Assembly (NCBI GenBank): GCA_021769555.1
Contig: JAETSR010000001.1
Span: 517,136 to 581,135 of the forward strand
DNA length: 64,000 nt
DNA from: Clostridiaceae bacterium
Lineage (GTDB): Bacteria; Bacillota; Clostridia; Oscillospirales; Acutalibacteraceae
Direction: 5' to 3'
Part shown: positions 25,982 through 35,558 of the stretch, piece after piece
How positions within the stretch are numbered: the first letter of the stretch is position 1
How the letters are laid out: each line of letters opens with the position of its first letter
The notes under the pieces: generated by a model
Told to the model about the DNA's origin: nothing
Seen by the model: only the letters and a program-made list of their open reading frames with translations
Database searches by the model: none
Translations under genes and position numbers: made by a program

Positions 25982-27217
25982 TCATTTTGTTGGGTTCTGC
26001 GGGAATGAAATTCCCTGCTTTTTTGAGAACACAAGATAAAAAACGATAGTAAGGGCTGTAACTCCTGCCATTGCCAGATACATGCCGCCATAGCCGGTCT
26101 CCTTTGCCAAAAGCCCGGAAACATAGGCCCCGAGGGAAAGCCCTATATCCCCCAAAACGTAATAGGTTCCGTTTGCCACGCCCCTCTTTTCCGGCGGCGC
26201 AGATTTTACGGATATCATCTGACTCATTGACATGACAGCGCCAAAGCCTATGCCGTAAAGCGCGCCGCCAATATATATCTGCCAAGGAGACGTGAGGTTT
26301 CCCAGCATTACAAATACCAGGCCCATCAATACCAGTCCGGGGATTATGAGAAAGCTGGGGTGAGTTTTGTCCGCAAATCTGCCCAGAACAGGCCGGAAGA
26401 GGATAAGCACAACTGAGTTTACAGTAAAAAACAGCCCTATCTGCGTCAGGTTTTGCTTAAAGCCGTAAATCGCCAGATAGTTTGAAATGGCGCTGTGCAG
26501 TATTCCCATAAACAGCAGAAGCATGGCTCCCAGCAGGGCGTCTTTATAGATGAATTTTTTCAAAAATCTGATTACAGGATTCCCGCCCTGAGCCCTGTCA
26601 ACAGGCCTCTCCGAATTAACAGGCAGGGAGACCGGCGCGTCTTTAATGAGATGCAAAGCCGCAAAAGCACCCACGATAGTAACAAGAGCCAAAATAAAGG
26701 CGAGCCTATACTGTGACAGCTTCGCAAAATATGTCCCCAGCACAGGCGCAACACACTGGGCGAGAGAGCTTGCGAGACTGTACATGCCAATGCCCTCGCC
26801 CATGCGCTCCGGCGGCAGGTACTCTATGGCAAGAGTGCTCAAAACGGTAATAAGCGCGCCGTGTCCAATGCCCTGCAAAATTCGCGCCGCGGCAATCAGC
26901 CAAAAACCGTTTGCCGGCAGATAAAGGATGTAGGCCGCCATCATACATATCAGCGATATGCCCACAAGCCTTTTCTTGCTTTTGCTGTCAGACAGCCATC
27001 CCACGACCGCGCGTGCAATCATGGAGAAAAAGGTCGCCACCGCCACAATAGCCCCAATAAGGTCGGTGCCTATCCCAAAGCCCTCCGCATAGACCGGCAG
27101 CACAGGGTTAAACATGCCGTTTGCCATTGCCACAATAAATGAGACCAGCATGGCCAGGACAAAATTGCGGTTCCAGAGCTTAGGCTTTGGCTCTGCCTTT
27201 TTTTGTGTTCTGTTCAT
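25982..27217 (-). CDS. MFS transporter
   Basis: A 411-residue major facilitator with twelve predicted helices. The conserved loop 2-3 motif is seen as RAVVGWLSDSKSKKR and a related loop 8-9 motif as RPVLGRFADKTHPS. It is 94 bp upstream of the isomerase on the same strand and divergent from an ABC importer operon. Import or export of a small sugar-like compound is the likely role; direction cannot be read. Confidence 0.9.
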   Translation of the reverse strand: MNRTQKKAEPKPKLWNRNFVLAMLVSFIVAMANGMFNPVLPVYAEGFGIGTDLIGAIVAVATFFSMIARAVVGWLSDSKSKKRLVGISLICMMAAYILYLPANGFWLIAAARILQGIGHGALITVLSTLAIEYLPPERMGEGIGMYSLASSLAQCVAPVLGTYFAKLSQYRLAFILALVTIVGAFAALHLIKDAPVSLPVNSERPVDRAQGGNPVIRFLKKFIYKDALLGAMLLLFMGILHSAISNYLAIYGFKQNLTQIGLFFTVNSVVLILFRPVLGRFADKTHPSFLIIPGLVLMGLVFVMLGNLTSPWQIYIGGALYGIGFGAVMSMSQMISVKSAPPEKRGVANGTYYVLGDIGLSLGAYVSGLLAKETGYGGMYLAMAGVTALTIVFYLVFSKKQGISFPQNPTK

Positions 27218-27301
27218 ATACCCATTCCTTTCAAATAAAGAGTTTTATTCATATTAACAAAACATAGCAAAAATTTACACATCAAAACGTCGTCTAAAAC
27301 T

Positions 27302-27384
27302 CTCAAAATGTTTGATTTAGGGATAAATGCGGCGATAAAAAATGGGAATAGTACGCCTATAGAACAAAAATCCAACATTTTGAG
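27302..27384. promoter_or_regulatory. Inverted operator-like repeats between MFS and ABC operons
   Basis: CTCAAAATGTT (27302-27312) and AACATTTTGAG (27374-27384) are a perfect inverted pair whose outer ends span 83 bp, with a related TTTGAGGTAT at 27400. The 290-bp gap serves two divergent operons. Widely spaced repeats of this kind suit a looping AraC-type regulator, two of which are encoded downstream. Confidence 0.5.
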
Positions 27385-27507
27385 ATATTTTCCCGACAGT
27401 TTGAGGTATCATTGCATAGGAAAATATGCTAAAATACTCTAAAATTTAGCCGAGTGGCTATGCAATATCCATCAAGAAATCAAAATCTGTGACTGGAGGG
27501 AAACACT

Positions 27508-28431
27508 TTGAAGAGAGTGGGTCGAGTACAAAAATGGGTTCAGTTTCTGCCGCTTTATCTGATGATGCTGCCGGGGCTCGCGTATCTGTTTATCAACAAT
27601 TACATCCCCATGGCCGGAATTGTCGTAGCGTTCAAAAAGTACAACGTGAACGACGGGATATTCAGGAGTCCATGGAGCGGATTCGAGAATTTTGAGTATC
27701 TCTTTTCCACCAGCGATGCCGCTGTAATAATCCGCAACACTCTGCTCTATAACGTGGCGTTCATTATCATCAACATGGTGATAGGTGTCACGCTTGCAAT
27801 CTTTATCACAGACGTGACGAATAAGGGGCTGCAAAAGCTGTATCAAAGCTCAATACTGCTCCCGTACCTTATTTCCATTGTTGTTGTAAGCTATATTGTC
27901 TTCGCGCTTTTAAGCCATGAGAACGGTATGCTGAACAACTCGCTTCTCCCGCTCTTTGGCAAGGAGCCTGTCCAGTGGTATCTTGAGGAGGGGCCGTGGC
28001 CGGTAATCCTGATAGTAACCAACTGCTGGAAGGGCGTGGGCTATGGAACGCTTATCTACATTGCCGGCATAGCGGGAATTGACAAGGCCTTCTATGAGGC
28101 CGCCGAGCTGGACGGAGCGAGCAAATGGCAGCAGATTACCAGAATTACGCTGCCCTGCCTTATTCCCTCTATCGTGACTCTCCTTATCCTTCATATCGGA
28201 AAGATTTTCTACTCCGACTTCGGGCTCTTCTATCAGGTGCCCCAAAATTCCGGCGCGATTTATAATGTGACAAATACTATTGACACCTATGTTTACCGGG
28301 CTTTGATGGCTGCCGGAGGAATAGGCCGCAGCGCGGCGGCGGGCATTATCCAGTCCGTAGTGGGCTTTGTGCTGGTAATGGTCTCAAACCTTGTTGTCCG
28401 GCGCATAAGCTCCGAGAACGCGATATTCTAA
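27508..28431 (+). CDS. Sugar ABC transporter permease, LplB type
   Basis: A 307-residue permease with six membrane helices and the EAA loop YEAAELDGASKW. The TTG start at 27508 is supported by GGAGGG seven bases upstream; the first in-frame ATG would remove the first helix. It begins an operon of two permeases, an AraC regulator and a binding protein. No ATPase is encoded nearby. Confidence 0.92.
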   Translation: MKRVGRVQKWVQFLPLYLMMLPGLAYLFINNYIPMAGIVVAFKKYNVNDGIFRSPWSGFENFEYLFSTSDAAVIIRNTLLYNVAFIIINMVIGVTLAIFITDVTNKGLQKLYQSSILLPYLISIVVVSYIVFALLSHENGMLNNSLLPLFGKEPVQWYLEEGPWPVILIVTNCWKGVGYGTLIYIAGIAGIDKAFYEAAELDGASKWQQITRITLPCLIPSIVTLLILHIGKIFYSDFGLFYQVPQNSGAIYNVTNTIDTYVYRALMAAGGIGRSAAAGIIQSVVGFVLVMVSNLVVRRISSENAIF

Positions 28432-28450
28432 AACCAAAGGGGGATTTTCT

Positions 28451-29341
28451 GTGATTATGTCCAATGGCCGCAGAGCCTATCAGATAGTGATAAACATTAT
28501 ACTTATCCTGGTGGCGCTGGTAATGATACTGCCGCTGGTGCTCCTGTTCATGTCGTCAATTACAGACGAAAACATACTTATCACAAACGGCTACTCCTTC
28601 TTCCCGGAGAAATTCAGCCTGTACGCCTATCGCTACATCCTGCAAAACTATATGACTATCTTCAGGGCATACGGCATCACTATCCTGGCCACCCTGATTG
28701 GCACCACCGGCAGCATTGTGCTTGTCACAATGCTTGCTTACCCGCTTTCACTCAAGGAGCTGCCGGGCAAGAGGTTCTTCAACTTCTATGTGCTTTTCAC
28801 CATGCTGTTCAACGGCGGGCTTGTCCCCTCGTATATCATGTGGACAAACACCTTTCACATCAAAAACACAATTTGGGCCTACATCTTTCCAAACCTGCTC
28901 CTGGGGGCGTTCAACATAATCCTTGCCCGCACATATTTCAAAAGCTCAATCCCGGAGGATATCTACGAGGCGGCCAAGATAGACGGCGCAAGCTACATGA
29001 AGATATACTGGAAGATGGTGCTCCCCCTTGGCAAGCCCATCATTGTTACCGTAGGGCTCTTCACCGGCCTTCACTACTGGAACGATTGGACGAACGGCCT
29101 CTATTACATCAATAAGTCCGAGATGCTGAGCATTCAGGCCCTGCTAAACAGGATGATACTGGACATCCAGGCGCTCAACGCCAACGCCGGTTCCGCTTCG
29201 GGTACTGACGTGCTTGCAATTCCCCAGGTCTCCATCCGCATGGCGATTTCCTTCGTGGCCGTGCTGCCAATTCTGGTGGTGTTCCCGTTCCTGCAAAAAT
29301 ATTTTGCAAGCGGCATTATGCTGGGCGCGGTAAAGGGATAA
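28451..29341 (+). CDS. Sugar ABC transporter permease, YtcP type
   Basis: A 296-residue permease with six membrane helices, the FTMLFNGGLVPSYI segment, the EAA loop YEAAKIDGASYMK and the C-terminal FASGIMLGAVKG of the YtcP family. The GTG at 28451 is 7 nt from AAAGGGGG, whereas the ATG two codons later is 13 nt away. The stop overlaps the AraC gene start (TAATG), linking importer and regulator synthesis. Confidence 0.92.
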   Translation: MIMSNGRRAYQIVINIILILVALVMILPLVLLFMSSITDENILITNGYSFFPEKFSLYAYRYILQNYMTIFRAYGITILATLIGTTGSIVLVTMLAYPLSLKELPGKRFFNFYVLFTMLFNGGLVPSYIMWTNTFHIKNTIWAYIFPNLLLGAFNIILARTYFKSSIPEDIYEAAKIDGASYMKIYWKMVLPLGKPIIVTVGLFTGLHYWNDWTNGLYYINKSEMLSIQALLNRMILDIQALNANAGSASGTDVLAIPQVSIRMAISFVAVLPILVVFPFLQKYFASGIMLGAVKG

Positions 29342-30171
29342 TGAAGTCGCCCCTTCGCATTGAGAGAGACAGCTTTATGATGGCCTACGCCACACACCGG
29401 GTCATTCCCTTTGTGACCCATTGGCACCCATGCGTTGAAATTGTATACTGTGTGGACGGCAGCTTTGCCGTTCAGGCAGAGGACAAGGTATACCAAATGC
29501 AAGAGGACGACATCATCGTGGTGGGCTGCTGTGAAAACCACAATTTCAATTCAGTAACACGCCCGATAAGCTACTATTCCATGCTCTTTGACCCAGATAT
29601 ACTGCCCTTGCCGTCGGCCGCAGAGCGTTTTGGATTTAATCTGCAATTAAAGCACAGCTCAGACTGGCCAAAGGATTTGAAAGAGAAGATGAGGACTTAT
29701 TTCTTAGGAATTTATGAGGAGTATACGCAGAAGAAATGCGGATACATGACGGCAATACTATCCACGCTTCTGAAAATGCAGGCATTGCTGATTAGGGCAT
29801 TTCCCGGCTGCCTCGAATCAGACTACAGAAAGATTGGGAACAAGGGAGCGGAGATACTCAGGTATATGTCCGAGCACTATTTAGAGCCAATCACCCTGGG
29901 AAGCTGTGCGGACAGCATGAACTTTGGCCGCTCATACTTTTCACATCTCTTTAAGAAGGAGATTGGCGAGCCGTTCCATACGGCGCTTCTGAAGCTGCGG
30001 CTTTCAAAGGCGGAGTGGCTGCTGCTGTATACCTCAGAGCCGATAGCGTCGGTGGTCGATAAGTCAGGATTTCAAAACGAGAAGACCTTTTACCGGGTGT
30101 TCAGAAAGTTCTATGGAGTATCTCCCATAGAATTTAGGCGCACAGCCTCGGTAGACTCTAAGGACGGATAG
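29341..30171 (+). CDS. AraC-family regulator with cupin-like sensor domain
   Basis: A 276-residue protein with an N-terminal AraC-type cupin (TMATHRVIPF-like start, HWHPCVEIVY near 25, then a MQEDDIIVV strand) that would bind a sugar. Its C-terminal AraC helix-turn-helix has SYFSHLFKKEIGEPF and a final GFQNEKTFYRVFRKFYGVSP written here in two parts, GFQNEKTFYRVF and RKFYGVSP. It is co-translated with the permease before it and lies 81 bp before the binding-protein gene. It probably activates this operon from the repeats at 27302-27384. Confidence 0.9.
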   Translation: MKSPLRIERDSFMMAYATHRVIPFVTHWHPCVEIVYCVDGSFAVQAEDKVYQMQEDDIIVVGCCENHNFNSVTRPISYYSMLFDPDILPLPSAAERFGFNLQLKHSSDWPKDLKEKMRTYFLGIYEEYTQKKCGYMTAILSTLLKMQALLIRAFPGCLESDYRKIGNKGAEILRYMSEHYLEPITLGSCADSMNFGRSYFSHLFKKEIGEPFHTALLKLRLSKAEWLLLYTSEPIASVVDKSGFQNEKTFYRVFRKFYGVSPIEFRRTASVDSKDG

Positions 30172-30179
30172 AAAGGAGG
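30171..30179 (+). promoter_or_regulatory. GAAAGGAGG element upstream of a binding-protein gene (possible STAB-SD)
   Basis: GAAAGGAGGTGAT begins at 30171 and matches the whole anti-Shine-Dalgarno tail. The only start codon near it (30181) opens a 16-codon frame at unsuitable spacing. The binding-protein ATG is about 70 nt further on with its own AGGAGG. The same element at the same distance is found before the gene at 6210. Confidence 0.45.
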
Positions 30180-30252
30180 TGATGGCAGAGGGGATAAAAT
30201 ATGGTCAGACGAAAATCAGATTTTATTTTTGAAAAACAGGAGGAACTTTCAA

Positions 30253-31809
30253 ATGAGCAAGAAAATTTTATGTCTGATACTAGCTCTCGCGCTTTTAGCC
30301 ACCTGCTTTGCGGGCTGCGCGGACAAGGGAGAATCAAAGAAGGAAAGCAGCTCCCAGCCGGAAAGCAGCGCCGCGGAATCATCCGAGACCCAGAGCAGCG
30401 ATACCGGGAGCAAAACAGACGAGGAGCCCTATACCGTGCATTTCGCCTACTATATCGCAAAGGAAAGCCCCAATATGGGAGCCCTTTCAGACGCTGTCAA
30501 TGAGCTCGCCATGAAGGAGCTGAATATGAAGGTGGACTTGCAGGCGCTGACCCAGGGCACCTATCATCAGCAAATACCCATGATGTTAGCGGCAGGCGAG
30601 CCGATGGACGTATTTATCAGCCGCGCCTCAGAGGTCGGCACCTTTATAGAGTCCCAGTACATTTTAGACTGCACCCCGTATCTGGACAAAATGGAAAACG
30701 CGAAAGCGGCTCTTGGGGACGACATCCAGGCCTGCTATATCGGCGATTTTCTGGCGGGCTTCGGCTCCATGGCCGAGCGGGCCACTCCCGGCGCAATGGT
30801 GGTGCGCAAGGATATCTTTGACGAGCTGGGCTTCAAGAAAGAGGATTTCGACTACACGCTCCCCAATATGGGCGTTCTGGACCAGATTACTGAGATGTAC
30901 GCAAAGGTAAAGGAAAAATACCCCGACATGATATGCTTCGACGGCACAGCTGTGCCTGCCTCCTGCGCCTTCTGCTTTGTGGACAACCTGTCCAGTTCCT
31001 TTGGCGTCCTTGAGACCCCAGAGAGCACGACCGTTGTAAACTGGTTCGAGACCGACATGTACCGCCGGCTCTGCGAGGCCGCAATGGAGTGGTACAATAA
31101 GGGCTATAGCTCCAAGGACATTGCCGTGAACACAGACGGCGGCGACGTGAAAATGAAGGGCGGCAACTGCTTCTCCTATTTCCAGAGCTGGAAGCCCGGC
31201 GTGGAGACCGAGAAAAAGTCGCAGACCGGCTATGACGTTGAGATGATACAGCTCATAGACGCCCCCAAGACCAGCTATAACGTAAACACCCGCCTATGGA
31301 GCATTGCCAATTCCTCCGAAGACCCGGAGAAGGCGGCCCAGTTCCTGGACTGGACTTATAAGAGCGGAGAGTTTACAGACCTTATCAACTGGGGCGTGCC
31401 CGGAACGGACTGGGTGCTGAATGACGACGGCCAGGCCGATTATCCCGAGGGAATCACTGCGGCAACAGTTGGCTACCACAACGACAAGGGCTTCTCCTAT
31501 CCGAACCAGTTCAACGGCACTCTCTGGGCAGGAGCCCCCAAGGACCAGTGGGAGCAGTATGAGACTTGGCACGCCACCTTGAAGGAGTCCGCGGCCTTTG
31601 GATTTGCCTTCAACTCCATGTCAGTGGCCACAGAGATGGCTACACTTCAGACCGTGTACGACAAGTATCAGAAGACCGTGGGCTTTGGCACCCTGCCGGA
31701 CTTGGACGCCGCCATTCAGGAGTTCAACGACGCGCTGTATGAGGCTGGTCTGCAGAAGGTTCTGGACGAAAAGCAGAAGCAGCTGGACGAGTGGCTTGCA
31801 AATAAATAA
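30253..31809 (+). CDS. Extracellular sugar-binding lipoprotein
   Basis: A 518-residue solute-binding protein. The ATG at 30253 is 9 nt after AGGAGG and gives a lipoprotein signal with Cys22 (CFAGC). A Ser/Glu-rich linker of about 30 residues follows, then a type 1 extracellular binding domain (HQQIPMMLAAGEPMDVFIS near the N-terminal lobe). It delivers its ligand to the permeases at 27508 and 28451. An in-frame ATG at 30229 lacks a good ribosome site. Confidence 0.92.
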   Translation: MSKKILCLILALALLATCFAGCADKGESKKESSSQPESSAAESSETQSSDTGSKTDEEPYTVHFAYYIAKESPNMGALSDAVNELAMKELNMKVDLQALTQGTYHQQIPMMLAAGEPMDVFISRASEVGTFIESQYILDCTPYLDKMENAKAALGDDIQACYIGDFLAGFGSMAERATPGAMVVRKDIFDELGFKKEDFDYTLPNMGVLDQITEMYAKVKEKYPDMICFDGTAVPASCAFCFVDNLSSSFGVLETPESTTVVNWFETDMYRRLCEAAMEWYNKGYSSKDIAVNTDGGDVKMKGGNCFSYFQSWKPGVETEKKSQTGYDVEMIQLIDAPKTSYNVNTRLWSIANSSEDPEKAAQFLDWTYKSGEFTDLINWGVPGTDWVLNDDGQADYPEGITAATVGYHNDKGFSYPNQFNGTLWAGAPKDQWEQYETWHATLKESAAFGFAFNSMSVATEMATLQTVYDKYQKTVGFGTLPDLDAAIQEFNDALYEAGLQKVLDEKQKQLDEWLANK

Positions 31810-31854
31810 AATATTAACTATAATATAAAATTATTTTGAAAGGGCATGATTACT

Positions 31855-32961
31855 ATGAAGCACAAGATAGGTATTGTGGGCTGCGGGGGCATTGCCCATC
31901 AGAAGCACTTTCCCGCGCTGAACAATGTGAAGGACAGGGTGGAGGTAATAGCCCTCTGCGACATCATCCCCGAGAGGGCCGAAAAGGCCGTTTCGGAGGT
32001 GGGGGAGCCTGACGCCAAGGTGTACACCGATTACCACGACCTTGTCAATAACCCCGATGTGGAGATAGTCTACGTACTGACGCCAAATGTGGCCCATTGT
32101 GAGATATCCGTGGCGGCGCTGGAGGCGGGCAAGCATGTGCTGTGTGAGAAGCCCATGGCCGCGAATGTGTTTGACGCCCAGCGCATGATGGACGCCTATA
32201 AAAAGAGCGGCAAGCTGTTTACAATAGGCTATCAGAACCGCTACCGCGCGGACAGCCAGACCCTGAAGACCCTCTGCGACGAGGGGGCCCTGGGCGAGAT
32301 TTACTATGCCCAGGCACATGCCCTGCGCCGCCGCGGCGTGCCCACCTGGGGCGTTTTCACAGACAAGTCCAAGCAGGGGGGAGGCCCGCTTATTGACATC
32401 GGCACCCATTCCCTGGATTTGACTCTATGGTTCATGAACAACTACGAGCCCGCGGCAGTTACCGGCGTGACCTTCGCCAAGCTGGGGCCCACCCTGCCGA
32501 AGAATATGCAGGGCAACCCCATGGGCGCCTGGGACCCGGCCACATATGAGGTGGAGGACGCGGCCTTTGCCTTTGTCACCATGAAGGACGGCTCCCTGAT
32601 TACAATAGACGCCACCTGGATAATAAACTCCACGGAGGAGCGCTGCGCGGCCGCGTATCTCTGCGGAACCAAGGCCGGCGCTGAGCTCACCGGCGTGGGC
32701 GGGGCCAATGACCATAAGCTGTACTTAAACCAGATTATGGGAAACAAGCAGGTGCAGAGCGAGGTAAATACCTCTGCCGGCGGCGTGGACCTCTTCCCCG
32801 GAAAATCCGTAAAGCCGGGGGATATTGAGTGCAAGGTGTGGCTTGACGCCATTGAAGGCAAGGGCGAGCTTGTTGTAAAGCCCGAGCAGGCTTTCATAGT
32901 CACAAAGATTCTGGACGCGGTCTATCAGTCGGCAAAAGAGGGCAGACAGATAGTTTTCTAA
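31855..32961 (+). CDS. Gfo/Idh/MocA family oxidoreductase
   Basis: A 368-residue oxidoreductase with the Rossmann motif IGIVGCGGIAHQKH and EKPMAA near 95. A GGPLIDIGTHSLDL segment holds the aspartate and histidine of the active site. ATG 31855 is 10 nt from AGGG, a better spacing than ATG 31846. It lies 45 bp behind the binding protein and is probably part of the same transcript, acting on the imported sugar or glycoside. Confidence 0.9.
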   Translation: MKHKIGIVGCGGIAHQKHFPALNNVKDRVEVIALCDIIPERAEKAVSEVGEPDAKVYTDYHDLVNNPDVEIVYVLTPNVAHCEISVAALEAGKHVLCEKPMAANVFDAQRMMDAYKKSGKLFTIGYQNRYRADSQTLKTLCDEGALGEIYYAQAHALRRRGVPTWGVFTDKSKQGGGPLIDIGTHSLDLTLWFMNNYEPAAVTGVTFAKLGPTLPKNMQGNPMGAWDPATYEVEDAAFAFVTMKDGSLITIDATWIINSTEERCAAAYLCGTKAGAELTGVGGANDHKLYLNQIMGNKQVQSEVNTSAGGVDLFPGKSVKPGDIECKVWLDAIEGKGELVVKPEQAFIVTKILDAVYQSAKEGRQIVF

Positions 32962-32980
32962 AGGCAATACAATGAAGAAA

Positions 32981-33004
32981 GCCTGACGGCGCAAACCGTC
33001 AGGC
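32981..33004 (+). terminator. Terminator-like hairpin
   Basis: GCCTGACGG (32981-32989) and CCGTCAGGC (32996-33004) form a perfect 9-bp stem with a 6-nt loop, followed by a moderately T-rich TAATTGTATCTT. It separates the oxidoreductase from the AraC gene at 33033, so the latter may be expressed only by read-through. Confidence 0.7.
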
Positions 33005-33032
33005 TAATTGTATCTTGAGCGGGGTGAATTAT

Positions 33033-33896
33033 ATGCCGAAGCTCCCATTGGGGTGCGGAGCATCCAACTATCAGCCGAGAGATATCGATGAAAAATTTCC
33101 CATTGAAATGGCGGTCATGGACGGCTCAGAAGCCTTCCTGTATCATTGGCACGAGGCGGTAGAGATACTGCTGGGCCTGGAGGGCAAGACGGTTGTGGGC
33201 ATAAGAAACGGCGGCGTCACCCTTAGCCCCGGAAAGATATTGATAATAAGCTCCAAGGAGAGCCACTCCATACTTCCCGGAAACAGAAACGCGAAAAGGC
33301 TTGCCATAAATTTTTCAGTCACTCTTTTGCGGGATGAGAGGCTGAATAGCGAAGAGCTGGCCGAGGCTTTCAGCAGAATAGAGGGCTTCAGCGACAGCTG
33401 GAGCACCGCTGACGTAGAAATAATATGGGGCTGCGCCTTCAAAATATGGCAGGAGTATATGGAAAGACAGGCCGGGTGGCGGGAAATGTGCCTTGCGGCG
33501 CTTTTAGATATAGCGATTTGTGCTTACCGAAGCATTCCAAAGCGTATGATGACGGCAAATGAGGAAACAGGAATGCTGCGGGAAACTCTAGCGTACCTGT
33601 CCGCACACTATCTGGAGGATATCAGCCTTGACAGCTGTGCCAAAGAGCTGTGTTTCAACAGAACGTACCTCTCCCATCAGTTTAAGAAGGAGACGGGAGT
33701 GTCCTTTCACAGATACGTGGTAAATATGCGCCTCAGAAGAGCCGAAAAGCTGCTAAAAAGCACAGACATGCCCGTTACCATGGTTTCAAGGGAATCGGGG
33801 TTTCAAAGCGAGAAGTCATTCTATAGAGTGTTCAGAGAGCGGTATGGAGTATCGCCGGGGGCGTATAGGATAAAAGTGCGTTCTTCAGACAGTTAG
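33033..33896 (+). CDS. AraC-family regulator with cupin-like sensor domain
   Basis: A 287-residue regulator. The ATG at 33033 is 6 nt after GGGGTG. The N-terminal half has a cupin pattern (YHWHEAVEILLGLEG near 40-55, then SPGKILIISSKESHSI). The C-terminal 100 residues are an AraC helix-turn-helix (NRTYLSHQFKKETGVSFH and GFQSEKSFYRVFRERYG). It is the last gene of the second sugar locus and could regulate it together with the AraC protein at 29341. Confidence 0.9.
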   Translation: MPKLPLGCGASNYQPRDIDEKFPIEMAVMDGSEAFLYHWHEAVEILLGLEGKTVVGIRNGGVTLSPGKILIISSKESHSILPGNRNAKRLAINFSVTLLRDERLNSEELAEAFSRIEGFSDSWSTADVEIIWGCAFKIWQEYMERQAGWREMCLAALLDIAICAYRSIPKRMMTANEETGMLRETLAYLSAHYLEDISLDSCAKELCFNRTYLSHQFKKETGVSFHRYVVNMRLRRAEKLLKSTDMPVTMVSRESGFQSEKSFYRVFRERYGVSPGAYRIKVRSSDS

Positions 33897-34118
33897 TTCA
33901 GGGGGCACTAAGATTATATGTATGCCGAATAAATAAAGAAAGAGGTTTTCAAAAGCCTTTAATCGAACCGATGACCAGTGTGAATGTACGGTGAAGCATC
34001 TTGTATTATACGGAGATGCACTTGATTTTTTCTCTTTTATAAGTATAATAGGAATAGATGTACCTTATAGGATTGATAAGCGGAAAAACGTTTTTAAAGA
34101 GAGGAGGATGGAAAGGCA

Positions 34119-34811
34119 ATGTATAAAATCATGATTGCAGAGGACGAGGTCTTCGCCCGCATTGGGTTGGAACAATCCATAAACTGGGCGGACCTGCACC
34201 TGAAGCTTATCCCATCCGCCTCTAACGGCAGGGAGGCTTTAGAGCTTTACCATAAATATCATCCGGAAATCATCATAGCGGACATCAAAATGCCTGAAAT
34301 GAATGGCCTGGAACTTATCAGGTCTGTACGGGCGGAGGACAAGGATGTTCGGTTCATAATCCTTTCAAGTGTGGAGGATTATCAGACGGCAAAGGCGGCA
34401 CTTAACCTCTCGGTGTCCCACTATTACAACAAGTACGATTTGGATATACATGACCTGGAATCCTATTTGCGGGAAGTCGTTGATGAGCTTTCTGCCCACT
34501 CCAGCTGTGAAGACTTTCGTGGTGAAGCGGAGCCCCCTGAGAGCCAGGAGCAGCTTTGGGTGGATTTTTTCTTTAATGGAGGCACGTCCTGTTCGCAAAA
34601 GCTTCTGTCCGCAGAAGGCATACCGAATGAGGGGAGTTTTTTCCTGGTATTGCTAGACTTAGCCTTTCCTGATGCCATGCAGGAAGACCCATATTACCGT
34701 TCTTCTGTACTGCGTCTCCTTCGGGAAATCGTTCAGAAACAGCAAAAAACTATTGAAGTACCATTTTTAGCGTTCATTTTCTCTTTTCTCTCCAAAGAAA
34801 GCCGTCTATAA
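34119..34811 (+). pseudogene. Truncated YesN-type response regulator (DNA-binding domain missing)
   Basis: A 230-residue frame with an intact receiver domain (E8/D9/E10, phospho-acceptor D55 in ADIKMPE) and part of the YesN middle region (about 125-225). It stops before any AraC helix-turn-helix, at roughly half the usual length. No sensor kinase gene lies nearby although YesN regulators nearly always have one. The 148 bp after the stop carry no recoverable helix-turn-helix. A deletion that removed the 3' part of this gene and the kinase explains this best. GAGGAGG stands before the ATG, so a receiver-only protein could still be made. Confidence 0.8.
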
Positions 34812-34958
34812 TAGGTTGTAGAAGAGCAATCTATACATAGGCGGCTTTTCGTATCACAAAAAGAAGGCGTATGTACCAACCGCCGGATGGAATACAGCGT
34901 CCGAAACCAGGACCACAGGTTATGAATACGGTTTCTTTTTAGGAAAGAAGTGTGTTAA

Positions 34959-35558
34959 ATGAAAAAGAGTACATCGGTCCGAAAAAAGAAGAAATGGAGC
35001 AAGGACCAGAAATACCTTTTGCTGCTAGTTTCACCCTTTATCCTATTTTTAATTATTTTCTGCTACATCCCCCTTGTGGGCTGGGTCCTTGCCTTTGTGA
35101 ACTATAAGCCCGGGATACCGCTCTTTAAATCACAATTTGTGGGGCTGCAAAACTTCAAATACCTGTTTATGTTCAGCGACGATATTCTCAACGCTTTGAA
35201 GAATACGCTGATTATGAGCGGCCTGGGTATATTAAGTTCAGTTCTGCCTGTAATATTTGCAATTATGCTAACCGAAATACCAGCCCACCGCTACACTAAA
35301 ATGGTGCAGACACTTACCACCATCCCAAATTTCATCAGTTGGGTCATCGTGTTTTCCTTCGCGTTTTCGCTGTTTTCCCGGGAAGGCGCGATTAATACAA
35401 TCCTGATGAACCTGGGAATCATCTCTGAACCCACCAACGTATTGGCAAACAACGATGCGGTCTGGTACTTCCAAACCGGGCTCGGCATATGGAAAAGCCT
35501 GGGGTGGAATTTCATCAGGTCAAATGAAAAAGAAACGTCCGGAAAAGAGAAAAGATAA
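34959..35558 (+). pseudogene. Sugar ABC permease (LplB type) truncated by a deletion
   Basis: The first 187 or so residues match LplB permeases well (basic N-terminus, three to four membrane helices, TTIPNFISWVIV). The frame follows the family up to GIWKSLGWN, where the helix and EAA loop should come. It then runs into a short basic unrelated tail (FIRSNEKETSGKEKR) near 35515. The second half of the channel, and by context also the second permease and binding protein, are missing. The DNA after the junction belongs to a glycosidase-like gene. The product cannot be a working permease. Confidence 0.82.

Noticed and set aside
30181-30231. 16-codon frame directly behind GAAAGGAGGTG at 30171 as a leader peptide
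   Set aside because: The start codon is only 2 nt from GGAGG, which is too close for translation; the element is better explained as non-translating.
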